Both the position numbers and the translations under genes were made by a program. Below are positions 17,501 to 25,265 of a stretch of 64,000 nucleotides of DNA, piece after piece. The notes beneath the pieces were generated by a model that ran no database searches, had not been told where the DNA came from, and saw nothing but the letters and a program-made list of their open reading frames with translations. Position 1 is the stretch's first letter. Every line of letters starts with the position of its first letter. Source of the stretch: Pirellulimonas nuda (GTDB lineage Bacteria > Planctomycetota > Planctomycetia > Pirellulales > Lacipirellulaceae); NCBI RefSeq assembly GCF_007750855.1, contig NZ_CP036291.1, positions 1,860,001-1,924,000 of the forward strand. The letters run 5' to 3'.

Positions 17501-18392
17501 GGTGCTCTCGATCGACTCGGTGACGCAGCCCGCCAGCGGGGGCGTCGTGGCGATTGCCGGCGACGGCAGATCGCTCGTCTTCACGCCGGCGGACGATTTC
17601 ACCGGCCAGGCAACCTTCTCCTACACCGTGCTGGACGCCGTCCGCGGCCAGCAAACGGCCAGCGTCTCGGTCTACGTGCAGAACACGCCGGACGCCCCAA
17701 CGGCTGTCGACGACGCGATCCGCGTGGCGGCCGGCGCCGGCGCTACCGTCTTGCAGCTCCGCCAGAACGACGTGAATGTCGACCCTGATTTCTCTGGCTG
17801 GGGGTACTTCGTCGATGACAGCCAGTACGCGCTCGGCATCGCTACGATCGACATTTGCTATTGCGGGATCTATCCCGCGTTGCCCGTCCAGCAGGTGAGC
17901 GGCCTGAAGATCACGAGTGTCGGGCCCACAAGTCACGACGGTCGCGTGAGCATCGACCTATCTGGCAGAGTTGTCTACACCCCTGCGCCCGGCTTCGAGG
18001 GGGTCGAGACGTTCACCTACACCGTGATGAACTCCTCTGGCCTGAGCAGCACGGCGACGGTGACGATGACGGTCGGCGATCCGCCGGCCGACGGGCCACA
18101 GTTCTTCCTTACGCCTCAGCGATCGCGCGGCTGCGCGGCCCCCGTCGAGGCGTTTGCGGCGGTCTCAGAAGGGCCGCTTCGTTTCATGCGGCTCGACGAG
18201 GCGCTCGGTCCCGAAGCTTTCGGCCACAGCAAGCCCGTTGGGGGCTCGACGACACAATCGCAAGAAGCCGCCGAGGGACCTTCTGTTGACCAGGCGGACG
18301 ATTTTCGTATGGCCCACGACCGGGCATTCGCCTCGCTCGGCTCCGACCTGACCACCTTCCTCCCGGGCAGCCGCGGGCGGAGCCGATTGTAG
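14580..18392 (+). CDS. Large secreted beta-propeller protein with cadherin-like repeats
   Basis: 1270 residues from a GTG start at 14580 with GGAG seven bases before. A basic N-terminus leads into RIEQLEARCVMDGAG, a planctomycete export-type motif. Residues ~80-285 are two cadherin-like/Ig-like repeats (LANDHLLS; FTYTAEATGG). Residues ~290-950 carry the secreted beta-propeller domain (Pfam Beta_propel), recognised by TNVQVAGVDEADIVETDGRY, its most typical stretch. Two more cadherin-like repeats follow (LDVLANDRPGADGQV; FEGVETFTYTVMNSSG). The tail is disordered. It is likely an extracellular adhesion or surface-layer protein; no catalytic site is evident. Confidence 0.85.
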   Translation: MPSPYRVKRKAPKRREKLRIEQLEARCVMDGAGFVPAPAFGSTVLLDSAVEADFAGIDGSHLLSIAPYNLQAVQPKPYQIDPNDDRAYIDAGTGVQSLDPLANDHLLSETALSPRIDSFAAPDYVGQITLSADGRRLLFEPAENYQGAFSLTYTVRYGDGEDDTVSGSFQVQVAPQFLAVENWFAVAAGSVEPTRLDVLANDPLLKPFAYARESHYRETNQEVALNVVGASQGSAGGSISISSDGKSVEYLPAEGFVGDETFTYTAEATGGSRQTATVTVHVAEPVADPAGVSRFASEGEFQQFVIDRAVAQYASQFGRYHSDYLAYPYLWNGSAQLSDIVLYDAAMTRVASTNSGLDRSETNVQVAGVDEADIVETDGRYLYTFSDGQLAIVDLVDPAAPRLVSLTEFDSQFNAMYLLGDRVTLLRTGSPYASAEVVVLDVSDRGAPSVVQRTEIDGVIADSRAIGDRIHLVVNRSFKLPPLERVLISEGAAAEPAGATQLLHPMQLVLTDAYFSPIYQGSPSVWRNETLEEYVDRVRDSIAQTTLPSFRTFGADGELVASGLLTDPSAVHKPLAGAKAIVSLVTLDVGDDAPGPVAPATSFVADTNTEVYVSADSAYLFSYDAVADETTIYKLTLAEDGSAPLAATGVVAGRLLNQFSADEHDGMLRVVTTATVTQKSMTGWGGWRMQTRQENNLLVLGQRGNRLGVVGEVTNLAPGETLKSVRFMGERAYVVTFRVTDPLFSIDLSDPVMPEVRGVLVIPGFSDYLHPVGEDYLIGIGRNATNVSGSGAPLQLTLFNVADLDHPFVVAQINLDHRMGSASEAWIDHHAVAYFAQSGVLAVPVSWTEKINSGGVWKMFNHSAVETFHVAFDDAGGATLEQTGAIVHDQATPTNSWVVKDAASAPRRAVRIGESLITVSNNAVYVHNLNSPDEQLGEIYIGRPAWNDSFTLVEDSGANPLDVLANDRPGADGQVLSIDSVTQPASGGVVAIAGDGRSLVFTPADDFTGQATFSYTVLDAVRGQQTASVSVYVQNTPDAPTAVDDAIRVAAGAGATVLQLRQNDVNVDPDFSGWGYFVDDSQYALGIATIDICYCGIYPALPVQQVSGLKITSVGPTSHDGRVSIDLSGRVVYTPAPGFEGVETFTYTVMNSSGLSSTATVTMTVGDPPADGPQFFLTPQRSRGCAAPVEAFAAVSEGPLRFMRLDEALGPEAFGHSKPVGGSTTQSQEAAEGPSVDQADDFRMAHDRAFASLGSDLTTFLPGSRGRSRL

Positions 18393-18397
18393 GGGGG

Positions 18398-18481
18398 GGG
18401 CCCGTCTGCCGGGCTTCGCGGTCGGCGCTCTACCCAGCGCTTGGCAGCCAGGGGCGCCGGCAGGCGGGGTCCGCCCTACGC
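18398..18481. repeat. Imperfect palindromic intergenic repeat, family D
   Basis: The gap between the propeller gene and terC holds CCCGTCTGCCGGGC and, facing it, GGCAGGCGGGGTCCGCCCTA. The second arm reaches into the last codons of terC. Similar GTAGGGC(GG/CC) pieces occur at 27238-27272 and 38460-38545, each at a gene end. Confidence 0.45.
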
Positions 18482-19333
18482 GTGAGACTCGGCCAGCCGC
18501 GCCTTCTTCTCTGCCCGCAGGTTCAGCATCTCTACCCCCAGCGAGAACGCCATCGCGAAGTAGATGTATCCGCGAGGGATGTGGGTGTGCAGGCTCTCGG
18601 CCACCAGCACCACGCCGATCAGGATCAGGAACGCCAACGCCAACATCTTCACGCTGGGGTTCTCATTGACGAACCGTGCGATCGGGCCGCTAAAGATCAG
18701 CATCACGGCGATCGCCAGCAGCACGGCGGTGCTCATGATGGTCAGGGGGACCCAGAACGCGGAGTAGTCCTCCGGCCGAACCATTCCGACGGCCGTAAGC
18801 ACGCTGTCGATCGAGAACACTAGATCGATCAACACGATCTGGGCGAGCACGCTCGACAGGCTGGCGTAGGCCTTCTTCTCTTTGCTGCGCCCGTGGCCGT
18901 CGACCTGGTGGCCTATCTCCCAGGTCGCCTTGCCGATGAGGAAAAGCCCGCCGAGCAGCAGCACAAGGTCCTTGACGGTGATGGGCGTGCCGTGCTCTAG
19001 GTCGATTAGCGGTTCATCTTCATCCGTCTCGGTGCTGGATTCGGGTTCGGGCGCCGGTCCGTGCGCTCCGGCGGAGGACTGCTCTACCGAGAACGGCAGT
19101 GTGAACAGCACCGTCTTGTCGAGCGTGATGACCCACGTGATCGCCATCAGCAGGCCGATCCGGCCCACCGCGGCCAGCAGCAGCCCCAGCGTCCGCGCTT
19201 TGGGTTGCTGCTCGGGCGGCAGTTTTCCGGTGAGGATCGCCAGGAAGACGATGTTGTCGATGCCCAGCACGATCTCCAGGATCGTGAGCGTCAGCATGGC
19301 GATCAGGGCGCCGGGAGCGAGCAGTTCGGCCAT
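18476..19333 (-). CDS. TerC family integral membrane protein
   Basis: 285 residues from the ATG at 19333. The family motifs are clear: ILEIVLGIDNIVFLAIL near the N-terminus and IVLIDLVFSIDSVLTAVGM in the middle, each with membrane-embedded acidic residues, and about seven hydrophobic helices overall. Residues ~84-113 form an acidic, Ser/Glu-rich loop (PEPESSTETDEDEPLIDLEH), longer than in many relatives. TerC proteins have been tied to tellurite resistance and to loading exported enzymes with manganese; which applies here is not visible. Single gene. Confidence 0.92.
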   Translation of the reverse strand: MAELLAPGALIAMLTLTILEIVLGIDNIVFLAILTGKLPPEQQPKARTLGLLLAAVGRIGLLMAITWVITLDKTVLFTLPFSVEQSSAGAHGPAPEPESSTETDEDEPLIDLEHGTPITVKDLVLLLGGLFLIGKATWEIGHQVDGHGRSKEKKAYASLSSVLAQIVLIDLVFSIDSVLTAVGMVRPEDYSAFWVPLTIMSTAVLLAIAVMLIFSGPIARFVNENPSVKMLALAFLILIGVVLVAESLHTHIPRGYIYFAMAFSLGVEMLNLRAEKKARLAESHA

Positions 19334-19402
19334 CAAATCGATCCTGGAACGTCGGGGCTTGGAGAAACAGCACGGCGAAGCAAACGCCGTACCGCCAGGG
19401 TT

Positions 19403-20137
19403 CTAACGCCCGACCCCGGTGAGCGGCAAGGCCGCGAACGTTTCGACCACCGGGTGGCCATGCCCCGGCTCGACCGCTGCATTGCCGGGCCGCACCACCA
19501 GCGCTGTCTGCATGCCGGCCGTGCTGGCAGCGTCGAGCTCGGCGACAATGTCACTGAGGAACAGCACGCCCGCCGCCGGCAGGCCCCAATCGGCGGCGAT
19601 CTGGGCGTAGCTCGCGGCCTCGCGTTTCGGGCCGGTGGTGGTGTCGTAGTGCCCGCTGAGCTGCGGCAGCAGATCGCCCGCTTCGCTGTGCCCAAAGAAC
19701 AGCCGTTGGGCGTGGATGCTGCCCGAGGAGTAGACCCGCACATCGACGCCCGCGGCCCGCCACGCCGCCAGGGCAGGGGGGACGTCCGGAAAAACGTGGG
19801 CCCGCAGCTCGCCCGACTCGAAACCCGACTGCCAGACCAGGCCCTGGAGTTGCTTGAGGCCGGTCGCTTTGACGTCGGCGTCCATCAGCCGGATTGCTTC
19901 GTCCAGCACCAGCCGCTGTGGGTCGCTGCCCGACGCGTGCCGCCACGCGTCCAGGGAGGCGTGGCCAGCGTCGCGGGCGACCTGTTCGGCCGCTTCGGCG
20001 AGCGACTCGCTGCCCCAGTTTGTGTCCAGATAGCCCTGCATCCCCTGGCGTGCGTAGGGGAACATCACGTCGTAGACGTAGGCCACCGCGGAGGTTGTCC
20101 CCTCGACATCAAGCAGCACGCCTTGAACTAAGTGCAT
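19403..20137 (-). CDS. mtnC: Enolase-phosphatase E1 (acireductone synthase)
   Basis: 244 residues, the usual size. It is a HAD-superfamily enzyme: motif I is LLDVEGTTS, motif II VRVYSSGSIHAQ, and the C-terminal acidic motif is LFLSDIVAELDAA. The conserved KREAASYAQIA holds the motif III Lys. MtnC converts 2,3-diketo-5-methylthiopentyl-1-phosphate to acireductone in the methionine salvage pathway, using Mg2+, in the cytoplasm. No other methionine-salvage gene is nearby. The ruvC gene starts upstream and its stop lies 11 bases before this start, so the two may be co-transcribed. Confidence 0.93.
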   Translation of the reverse strand: MHLVQGVLLDVEGTTSAVAYVYDVMFPYARQGMQGYLDTNWGSESLAEAAEQVARDAGHASLDAWRHASGSDPQRLVLDEAIRLMDADVKATGLKQLQGLVWQSGFESGELRAHVFPDVPPALAAWRAAGVDVRVYSSGSIHAQRLFFGHSEAGDLLPQLSGHYDTTTGPKREAASYAQIAADWGLPAAGVLFLSDIVAELDAASTAGMQTALVVRPGNAAVEPGHGHPVVETFAALPLTGVGR

Positions 20138-20148
20138 TCTCTGATTCT

Positions 20149-20637
20149 CTATGAAGCCGGCGAGCGGCAGCCGACGTACCAGTGGGTCACCGCAATAGCG
20201 AGCGCGTCGGCTACGTCCGCCGGTTCGGGGAGGCTCCGTAGTCCCAGCTCGCGCTGGATGGCGAGCTGCATCTGCGACTTGGGCGCCCGGCCGCTGCCGG
20301 TGAGCGTCTTCTTGATCTGAGTCGCCGCGTAGTGCGTGACCGGCAGCCCCGCACGCACCGCCGCCAGCACGATCACGCCCCGCGCGTGCCCCATCAAGAT
20401 GGCGGTCCGCGGGCGTTCGTAGTGCGAGTACAGCTCTTCAATCCCCAGCGATTCGGGCTTGAGCGACTCAATCACGTCGGCCACACCGGCGTAGATCTCA
20501 CCGACGCGGTGCGCCAACGACTTGCCGGCCCCGCCGCGTACGATGCCCGCCTCCACCAGCCGCACCCGCGCGGCGGAGGCGTCGATCACGCCGTAGCCGG
20601 TGGTGTTCAGGCCGGGGTCGATGCCGAGGATACGCAT
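20149..20637 (-). CDS. ruvC: Holliday-junction resolvase RuvC
   Basis: 162 residues from the ATG at 20637, which begins MRILGIDPGLNTTGYGV exactly as in the family; an in-frame extension upstream is not conserved-looking. Catalytic acids are Asp7, Glu67 (LGIEELY), Asp141 and Asp144 (PADVADALAIA). It cuts four-way junctions made during homologous recombination, normally with RuvAB, whose genes are not in the window. It lies between cysS and mtnC on the same strand. Confidence 0.96.
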   Translation of the reverse strand: MRILGIDPGLNTTGYGVIDASAARVRLVEAGIVRGGAGKSLAHRVGEIYAGVADVIESLKPESLGIEELYSHYERPRTAILMGHARGVIVLAAVRAGLPVTHYAATQIKKTLTGSGRAPKSQMQLAIQRELGLRSLPEPADVADALAIAVTHWYVGCRSPAS

Positions 20638-20659
20638 TCGATTGGGGGCCGGTGGACGG

Positions 20660-20700
20660 TAAGGAGATAACCACGAAGGACGCGGGACGATCTTCACTTA
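20660..20700. repeat. Intergenic repeat, family C (ACCACGAAGGAC type), single arm
   Basis: GATAACCACGAAGGACGCGG lies between ruvC and cysS. The AACCACGAAGGAC core is shared with larger copies at 37171-37358 and 39629-39872. Confidence 0.5.
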
Positions 20701-20719
20701 AGCGAGAGCCAACCGCGGC

Positions 20720-22447
20720 TCACGACCGTGTCCACTCCGTCCCCCCGGCGCGGTCTTCCAGCACCACGCCGATCGCCGCGAGGCGGTCGCGCACCGCGTC
20801 GGAGGTCGCAAAGTCCTTGTTCTTGCGGGCGGTCTGACGCAGCTCGATCAGCAGCGCCATTACGCCATCGAGCGAGCCGTCCACCCCGCCGGTCCACTCC
20901 GTGCCGCCGGCGCGGTCTTCCAGCACGATGCCTGTCGGGGCCAGGCCGTCGCGCACCTGATCGGCGATCGCGAAGTTCTTTGCCTTGCGGGCCTCGGCGC
21001 GGAGGTCGATGACGATGTGCATCGCTTGGTCGAGCAGGTCGTCGGCCCCTTGGGCGGCAGGGGGCTGCTGAAAGATGCCGAGGATGTTACCCAACTCCTT
21101 GATGGTCGTCATCAGCAACTCGAGCGAGGCCAGCGATGCAGCGTCCCCCAATCCCTTTCCCTCCAGATCGTGCGTCTCGCAGTACTTGTTGGCGATCTTC
21201 GCCAGCTCGAACAACTCCGCCACCGCGCCGCCGGTGTTGAAGTCGTCGTCCATCGCGGCGAGGAACTTCTCGCGGCACTTCTCGGCCGCTTCGAGCGCGG
21301 GGTCGACCCCCTGGGAGATCCGGCTGGCGCCGCGGCTGGTGGGGGCGGTCAGTGCGTAGAAATCCGCCTTCGATGCACGCTCGAACCGCTTAAACAGCCG
21401 GTAGAAGGTCTCTAGCCCCACGGCCGCTTCCTCGATGGCCGGCTCGCTGAACATCACCGTGCTGCGGTAGTGGGTGCGGAGCAAGAAGAAGCGGATCCGC
21501 TCGCCCCCCTGACGGGCGATCAGGTCGGCCAAGCCGCCGGCGCCCGAGCTGCGGCTCATCTTGCCGCCGCTCTCGTTGCTTGTGGACGGGGCCGCCGGCT
21601 CTGCCCCCGCTGCTTGGCCTTCGCGTTCGGCGCGTCCGCCGATCTTGCCGGCGCCGGCGTCCTTGCGCAGCAGCCCGTTGTGGGCCCAGTACTTGGCCAT
21701 CGGTTTGCCGTGGCAGCACTCACTCTGGGCGATCTCGTTCTCGTGGTGCGGGAACACTAGGTCGAGTCCGCCGCCGTGGATGTCGAACGTCTCGCCCAGC
21801 AGCTTCTTGCTCATCGCGGAGCACTCGATGTGCCAGCCCGGGCGCCCGGCGCCCCAGGGGCTCTCCCAGCTCGGCTCGCCCGGCTTGGCGCTCTTCCAGA
21901 GGGCAAAGTCGGCGGCGCTGCGCTTACGCGCCGCCTGCCCGCCGCCGTCGCCCTGCAGCGCGTCGACCGACCGGTTCGATAGCTTGCCGTACTCACGGTC
22001 CTTGGCGACGTCGAAATAGACGTCCCCCTCCGACGCGTAGGCGAAGCCCTCGTCGACCAGCTTCTTGACCAGCGCGATAATCTCCGGCATGCACTCGGTG
22101 GCCCGCGGGAAGTGGTCGATTTGATCGACGCCGAGCGCCGCGAGGTTCGACTCGTAGTCGGCGATGTTCTCCTCGGCCACCTCGAGCATCGTGATGCCGC
22201 GCTCGTTGGCTTTGTTGATCAGCTTGTCGTCGACGTCGGTAATATTGACGACCCAGTTCACGTCGTACCCGCTGTACACCAAAAACCGCTTGATGCAGTC
22301 GAAGATCACCGGCCCGACCATGTGCCCGATGTGGGCCTGACCGTAGACCGTGGGGCCGCACAAGTAGATCCCGACCTTGCCGGGGCGGACGGTTTCAAAG
22401 GGTTCTTTCCGCTTGGCGAGGGTGTTGTAGATCTGGATCGGGGCCAT
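20720..22447 (-). CDS. cysS: Cysteine--tRNA ligase with duplicated C-terminal segment
   Basis: 575 residues, about 100 more than typical. Class I features: zinc ligands Cys30, Cys209, His234 and Glu238 ([19 protein letters not shown]), HIGH at 39-42, and KMSRS at 296-300. Two oddities explain the length. A 35-residue Gly/Ala/Glu-rich insertion lies just before KMSRS (about 261-295). The C-terminal segment is duplicated: residues 481-521 ([29 protein letters not shown]) and 535-575 ([29 protein letters not shown]). It charges tRNA-Cys and is essential. Confidence 0.96.
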   Translation of the reverse strand: MAPIQIYNTLAKRKEPFETVRPGKVGIYLCGPTVYGQAHIGHMVGPVIFDCIKRFLVYSGYDVNWVVNITDVDDKLINKANERGITMLEVAEENIADYESNLAALGVDQIDHFPRATECMPEIIALVKKLVDEGFAYASEGDVYFDVAKDREYGKLSNRSVDALQGDGGGQAARKRSAADFALWKSAKPGEPSWESPWGAGRPGWHIECSAMSKKLLGETFDIHGGGLDLVFPHHENEIAQSECCHGKPMAKYWAHNGLLRKDAGAGKIGGRAEREGQAAGAEPAAPSTSNESGGKMSRSSGAGGLADLIARQGGERIRFFLLRTHYRSTVMFSEPAIEEAAVGLETFYRLFKRFERASKADFYALTAPTSRGASRISQGVDPALEAAEKCREKFLAAMDDDFNTGGAVAELFELAKIANKYCETHDLEGKGLGDAASLASLELLMTTIKELGNILGIFQQPPAAQGADDLLDQAMHIVIDLRAEARKAKNFAIADQVRDGLAPTGIVLEDRAGGTEWTGGVDGSLDGVMALLIELRQTARKNKDFATSDAVRDRLAAIGVVLEDRAGGTEWTRS

Positions 22448-22595
22448 GGCAGCGTCTGGCTAGCGAGGAAGGAATGCGGGTCGGGATGAACGCGACAGCG
22501 TAAGGGGTTTCGGGCGGTCTTGGGAAGATCGGTCGCCACCGCTGGCGAGCCCCGGCCGCGGTGAGGTACCATCAGGACCTGCGCCACGCGGAATC

Positions 22596-22632
22596 AAAAC
22601 CGCCGATGGACGCAGATAAACGCCGATGTGAC
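22596..22632. repeat. Intergenic repeat, family C (AACCGCCGAT type)
   Basis: AAAACCGCCGATGGACGCAG and ATAAACGCCGATG form a short run with an approximately 9-base period. The same words return at 23773-23850 as an inverted pair, on the other side of the dehydrogenase gene. The rest of the 22448-22729 gap shows nothing I can name. Confidence 0.55.
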
Positions 22633-22729
22633 GACCCGCGGCTTCCAAATTATCCGCGATTTCCTGCACCCTTCGGCGTTTGCAGCCGTCGCTTTTGTCA
22701 TTCTCATTTTGCTCACCACGGTCTGGCCC

Positions 22730-23761
22730 ATGAAGGCGCTCCAACTCACCGAGTACCGCCGCCTGGAGATGATCGAGGCGCCCACGCCCGAAATCGCCGC
22801 GGACGAGGCCCTGATCCGCGTCTCTGCCTGCGGCGTTTGCGGCAGCGACGTGCACGGCTACGACGGCAGCACCGGCCGCCGGAGGCCGCCGCTGGTGATG
22901 GGGCACGAGGCCGCGGGCGTGGTCGAGCGGATTGGCGCCGCGGTTGACGGGCTGGCCGCGGGCGACCGTGTGACGTTCGACTCCACGATCTCCTGCGGCG
23001 AGTGCGGCTACTGCCGCGGGGGCCAGATCAACCTGTGCGACAACCGCCAGGTGCTGGGCGTGTCGTGCGAGGACTACCGCCGGCACGGCGCCTTTGCGGA
23101 GTTCGTGGCCGTGCCGCAGCGGGTCTTGTACAAGCTCCCCAGCGAGCTGCCGATGGAGCACGCGGCCCTGATCGAGGCGGTCTCGGTGGCCGTGCACGCC
23201 GTCGCCCGCACCCCGTTGCAGGACGAGGCCGCCACGGTAGTGGTCGGCGCCGGCATGATCGGCCTGCTGGTGGTTCAGGCCCTGCGAGTGGCGGGCGCCG
23301 GGCAGATCATCGCGGTCGATATCGACGCCGACCGGCTTGCGCTCGCCCAGAAGTTCGGGGCGACACACACCATCCTGAGCCGCGACAGAAGCCCTGTGGA
23401 CGAGGTCCTGAGCCTCACCGCCGGCCGCGGCGCGGACGCCTCGTTCGAGGTGGTCGGCGCTACGCCCACCTTCAACACCGCGGTCAACTGCGTCCGCAAA
23501 GGTGGCACGGTCACGCTCGTGGGCAACGTATCGCCCAACGTCGAGGCGCCGCTGCAAGCGATCGTCACCCGCGAGCTCACCCTGTACGGCTCCTGCGCCT
23601 CGTCCGGCGAGTACCCCCGCTGCATCGAGCTGATGGCTTCTGGTCAGATCGACGTGGCCCCGCTGATCAGCGCCTGCGTGCCGCTGGAAGAAGGCCCCGC
23701 CTGGTTCGAGCGTTTGTACGCCCGTGAACCCGGCCTGATGAAAGTCGTCCTGAAGCCCTAG
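22730..23761 (+). CDS. Zinc-dependent medium-chain alcohol/polyol dehydrogenase
   Basis: 343 residues from the ATG at 22730 (MKALQLTEYRRLEMIEAP); an upstream frame runs back through a repeat and is not used. Catalytic zinc ligands are Cys37 (CGVCGSD) and His59/Glu60 (GHEAAG). The structural zinc Cys residues are at 89, 92, 95 and 103 (SCGECGYCRGGQINLCDN). The NAD-binding motif is VVVGAGMIGLLVV, and VDIDADRLA ends in the Asp that selects NAD. It belongs with sorbitol/threonine/galactitol-type dehydrogenases. The SDR gene 130 bases downstream suggests a shared sugar or sugar-acid oxidation pathway; substrate unknown. Confidence 0.9.
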   Translation: MKALQLTEYRRLEMIEAPTPEIAADEALIRVSACGVCGSDVHGYDGSTGRRRPPLVMGHEAAGVVERIGAAVDGLAAGDRVTFDSTISCGECGYCRGGQINLCDNRQVLGVSCEDYRRHGAFAEFVAVPQRVLYKLPSELPMEHAALIEAVSVAVHAVARTPLQDEAATVVVGAGMIGLLVVQALRVAGAGQIIAVDIDADRLALAQKFGATHTILSRDRSPVDEVLSLTAGRGADASFEVVGATPTFNTAVNCVRKGGTVTLVGNVSPNVEAPLQAIVTRELTLYGSCASSGEYPRCIELMASGQIDVAPLISACVPLEEGPAWFERLYAREPGLMKVVLKP

Positions 23762-23772
23762 CACCAATTGGG

Positions 23773-23890
23773 AACCGCCGATAAACGCAGATCAACGCCG
23801 GTACTCTCGGGTATGAATCGGCGTTCATCCGCGTCCATCGGCGGTTTCGTCTCCGTCCGTCTCTGTGTCCTCCGTGGCTCTGTGGTTAAC
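23773..23890. repeat. Inverted intergenic repeat, family C
   Basis: AACCGCCGATAAACGCAGAT faces ATCCGCGTCCATCGGCGGTT about 35 bases later, so the RNA can fold back. It is followed by CTCTGTGTCCTCCGTGGCTC and TGTGGTTAAC, the complement of ACCACAGAGCCACGGAGGAC. It fills the gap between the two dehydrogenase genes. Confidence 0.65.
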
Positions 23891-23893
23891 CCA

Positions 23894-24673
23894 ATGAACG
23901 ATGATTTTAGCCTATCCGGGAAAGTAGCAGTGGTGACCGGCGCCAGCCGAGGGCTCGGCCAAGAGTTCGGCCGCGCGTTGGCCCGCGCCGGGGCCGACCT
24001 GATCGTCACCAGCCGCGACGCGGCCGATCTCGCCTCGTTTTGCGAGGAGATCGCCGCCCTGGGCCGCCGCACCCATCCGCTGGCGCTCGACGTGCGCAGC
24101 CAAGAGAGCATCGCCGGGTTCGGCCCCGCCGCCATTGAGGCGTTCGGCCAGGTAGACATCCTGGTGAACAACGCGGGCTGCAACGTCCGCAAACCGGCCG
24201 TCGAGGTGACCTGGGACGACTGGAACTTGGTGCTAGAGACCAACCTCCGCGGCACGTTCTTTGTCAGTCAGGCGCTGGCGCCTCACATGATCGGGCGCCG
24301 CTACGGCCGCGTCATCAACATCGGCTCGGTCACCAGCGTGTTCGGCTACGCCGGCCTCACCCCGTACTGCGCCAGCCGCGGCGGCGTGAAGCAGCTCACC
24401 ATGAGCCTGGCGGACGACTGGGGCCCCCACGGCGTGACGGTCAACTGCCTGGCGCCCGGCTGGTTCAAGACCCAGCAGAACCGCGTGCTGTACGAGAACG
24501 AGGCGTGGGTAGAGTACCTCAAGGAACGCATCCCGCTCAAACGGCCGGGTCAACCGGGCGACCTGGCGGGGGCGATCGTGTTCCTCGCGTCCGACGCCAG
24601 CCGCTACATGACCGGCCAAACGATGCTGATCGACGGCGGGATAACGACGGGGTCGACGAAGGCGACGGTGTAG
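23894..24673 (+). CDS. Short-chain dehydrogenase/reductase (SDR) with Arg in place of catalytic Lys
   Basis: 259 residues from the ATG at 23894. TGASRGLG (15-22) is the cofactor loop, NNAG follows strand 4, Asn117 and Ser145 are in place, and Tyr158 is the catalytic Tyr. The active-site motif reads YCASRGGVKQL, so the Lys four residues after Tyr is Arg162 (CGC codon). The remaining sequence (VNCLAPGWFKT; GQTMLIDGGITTG) resembles gluconate 5-dehydrogenase and 3-oxoacyl-ACP-reductase-like SDRs. It probably works with the zinc dehydrogenase upstream. Either Lys is replaceable in this subfamily or activity is altered. Confidence 0.88.
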   Translation: MNDDFSLSGKVAVVTGASRGLGQEFGRALARAGADLIVTSRDAADLASFCEEIAALGRRTHPLALDVRSQESIAGFGPAAIEAFGQVDILVNNAGCNVRKPAVEVTWDDWNLVLETNLRGTFFVSQALAPHMIGRRYGRVINIGSVTSVFGYAGLTPYCASRGGVKQLTMSLADDWGPHGVTVNCLAPGWFKTQQNRVLYENEAWVEYLKERIPLKRPGQPGDLAGAIVFLASDASRYMTGQTMLIDGGITTGSTKATV

Positions 24674-24700
24674 CGTCACACTCGCGCGGAAAAAACTCAC

Positions 24701-25198
24701 TCAGGCATACTTCACGAGCGTAGTTGTGTAAGAAAGCGGCCGTGGATCCCGAGGGAATCCGCCCACGGTCAGACCAAAGCACATCAGCTTGATGCTGTGA
24801 TTCGAAGAGAGTTGGGAGACGCGGATGTCTCGCTCCATGTGGCGACCGCGCGCACCCCAGCACGCGACGACCAGCTTTGATTTGTTCGCCGACTTGATTA
24901 AGTGCTGATCGTTTCGAGGCCCGAACGGATGTTGGTGCATCCGCATCAAATCCGGCGAGCTCTCCCGCAAAGCAAAGAGATTTAGTACTTGGATAGCTTC
25001 ACAGGAGTGGCGCCGGGCAAACCCCATGCACTTTCGTATCGTGTGATCATTGACAGTCTCGTTAGCCTTGGAGGGGTTGAGCCCGATGAATGTCATTTGA
25101 TCGCCGTTACCCCAACGACGCCAAAGACGGTATCGATAGCATCTGTCCTGGCTAATGTCGTCACCACTGTCCGTGGTCGGCGGCTGAATGTGTTTCAT
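24701..25198 (-). CDS. DUF1643 family protein
   Basis: 165 residues from the ATG at 25198 (a GTG at 25201 directly precedes it). The family signature is clear: RYRLWRRWGNGDQMTFIGLNPSKAN, then DHTIRKCMGFARR and VLNLFALRESSP, and VVACWGARGRH near the end. DUF1643 proteins have no established function and are often found in mobile or accessory DNA. Base composition here is visibly less GC-rich than in the neighbouring dehydrogenase genes, and a toxin/antitoxin pair follows, so the patch is probably acquired. Confidence 0.88.
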   Translation of the reverse strand: MKHIQPPTTDSGDDISQDRCYRYRLWRRWGNGDQMTFIGLNPSKANETVNDHTIRKCMGFARRHSCEAIQVLNLFALRESSPDLMRMHQHPFGPRNDQHLIKSANKSKLVVACWGARGRHMERDIRVSQLSSNHSIKLMCFGLTVGGFPRDPRPLSYTTTLVKYA

Positions 25199-25265
25199 CA
25201 CTACGAAGGTCTAGAAGCAAGTCAGGCCAACTCTTTCTCGACGTCTCCCATCCTTCTCGACCAGC

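Noticed and set aside
16821..17936. A 371-residue minus-strand frame inside the beta-propeller gene
   Set aside because: Antisense to a recognised domain and without any known motif.
1280..19333. A tellurite-resistance system made of the TelA-like protein and TerC
   Set aside because: The two genes are about 16 kb apart with unrelated genes between, and both families have roles unrelated to tellurite. No TerD/TerB genes are present.
20720..22447. CysS as two fused or frameshifted genes because of its length
   Set aside because: One frame is open throughout, all class I motifs are in order, and the extra length is explained by one insertion and one C-terminal duplication.
22460..23767. A 435-residue minus-strand frame
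   Set aside because: It lies antisense to the zinc dehydrogenase, whose motifs are certain. Its composition (Asp/His/Arg/Gly/Val) is that of a GC-rich shadow.
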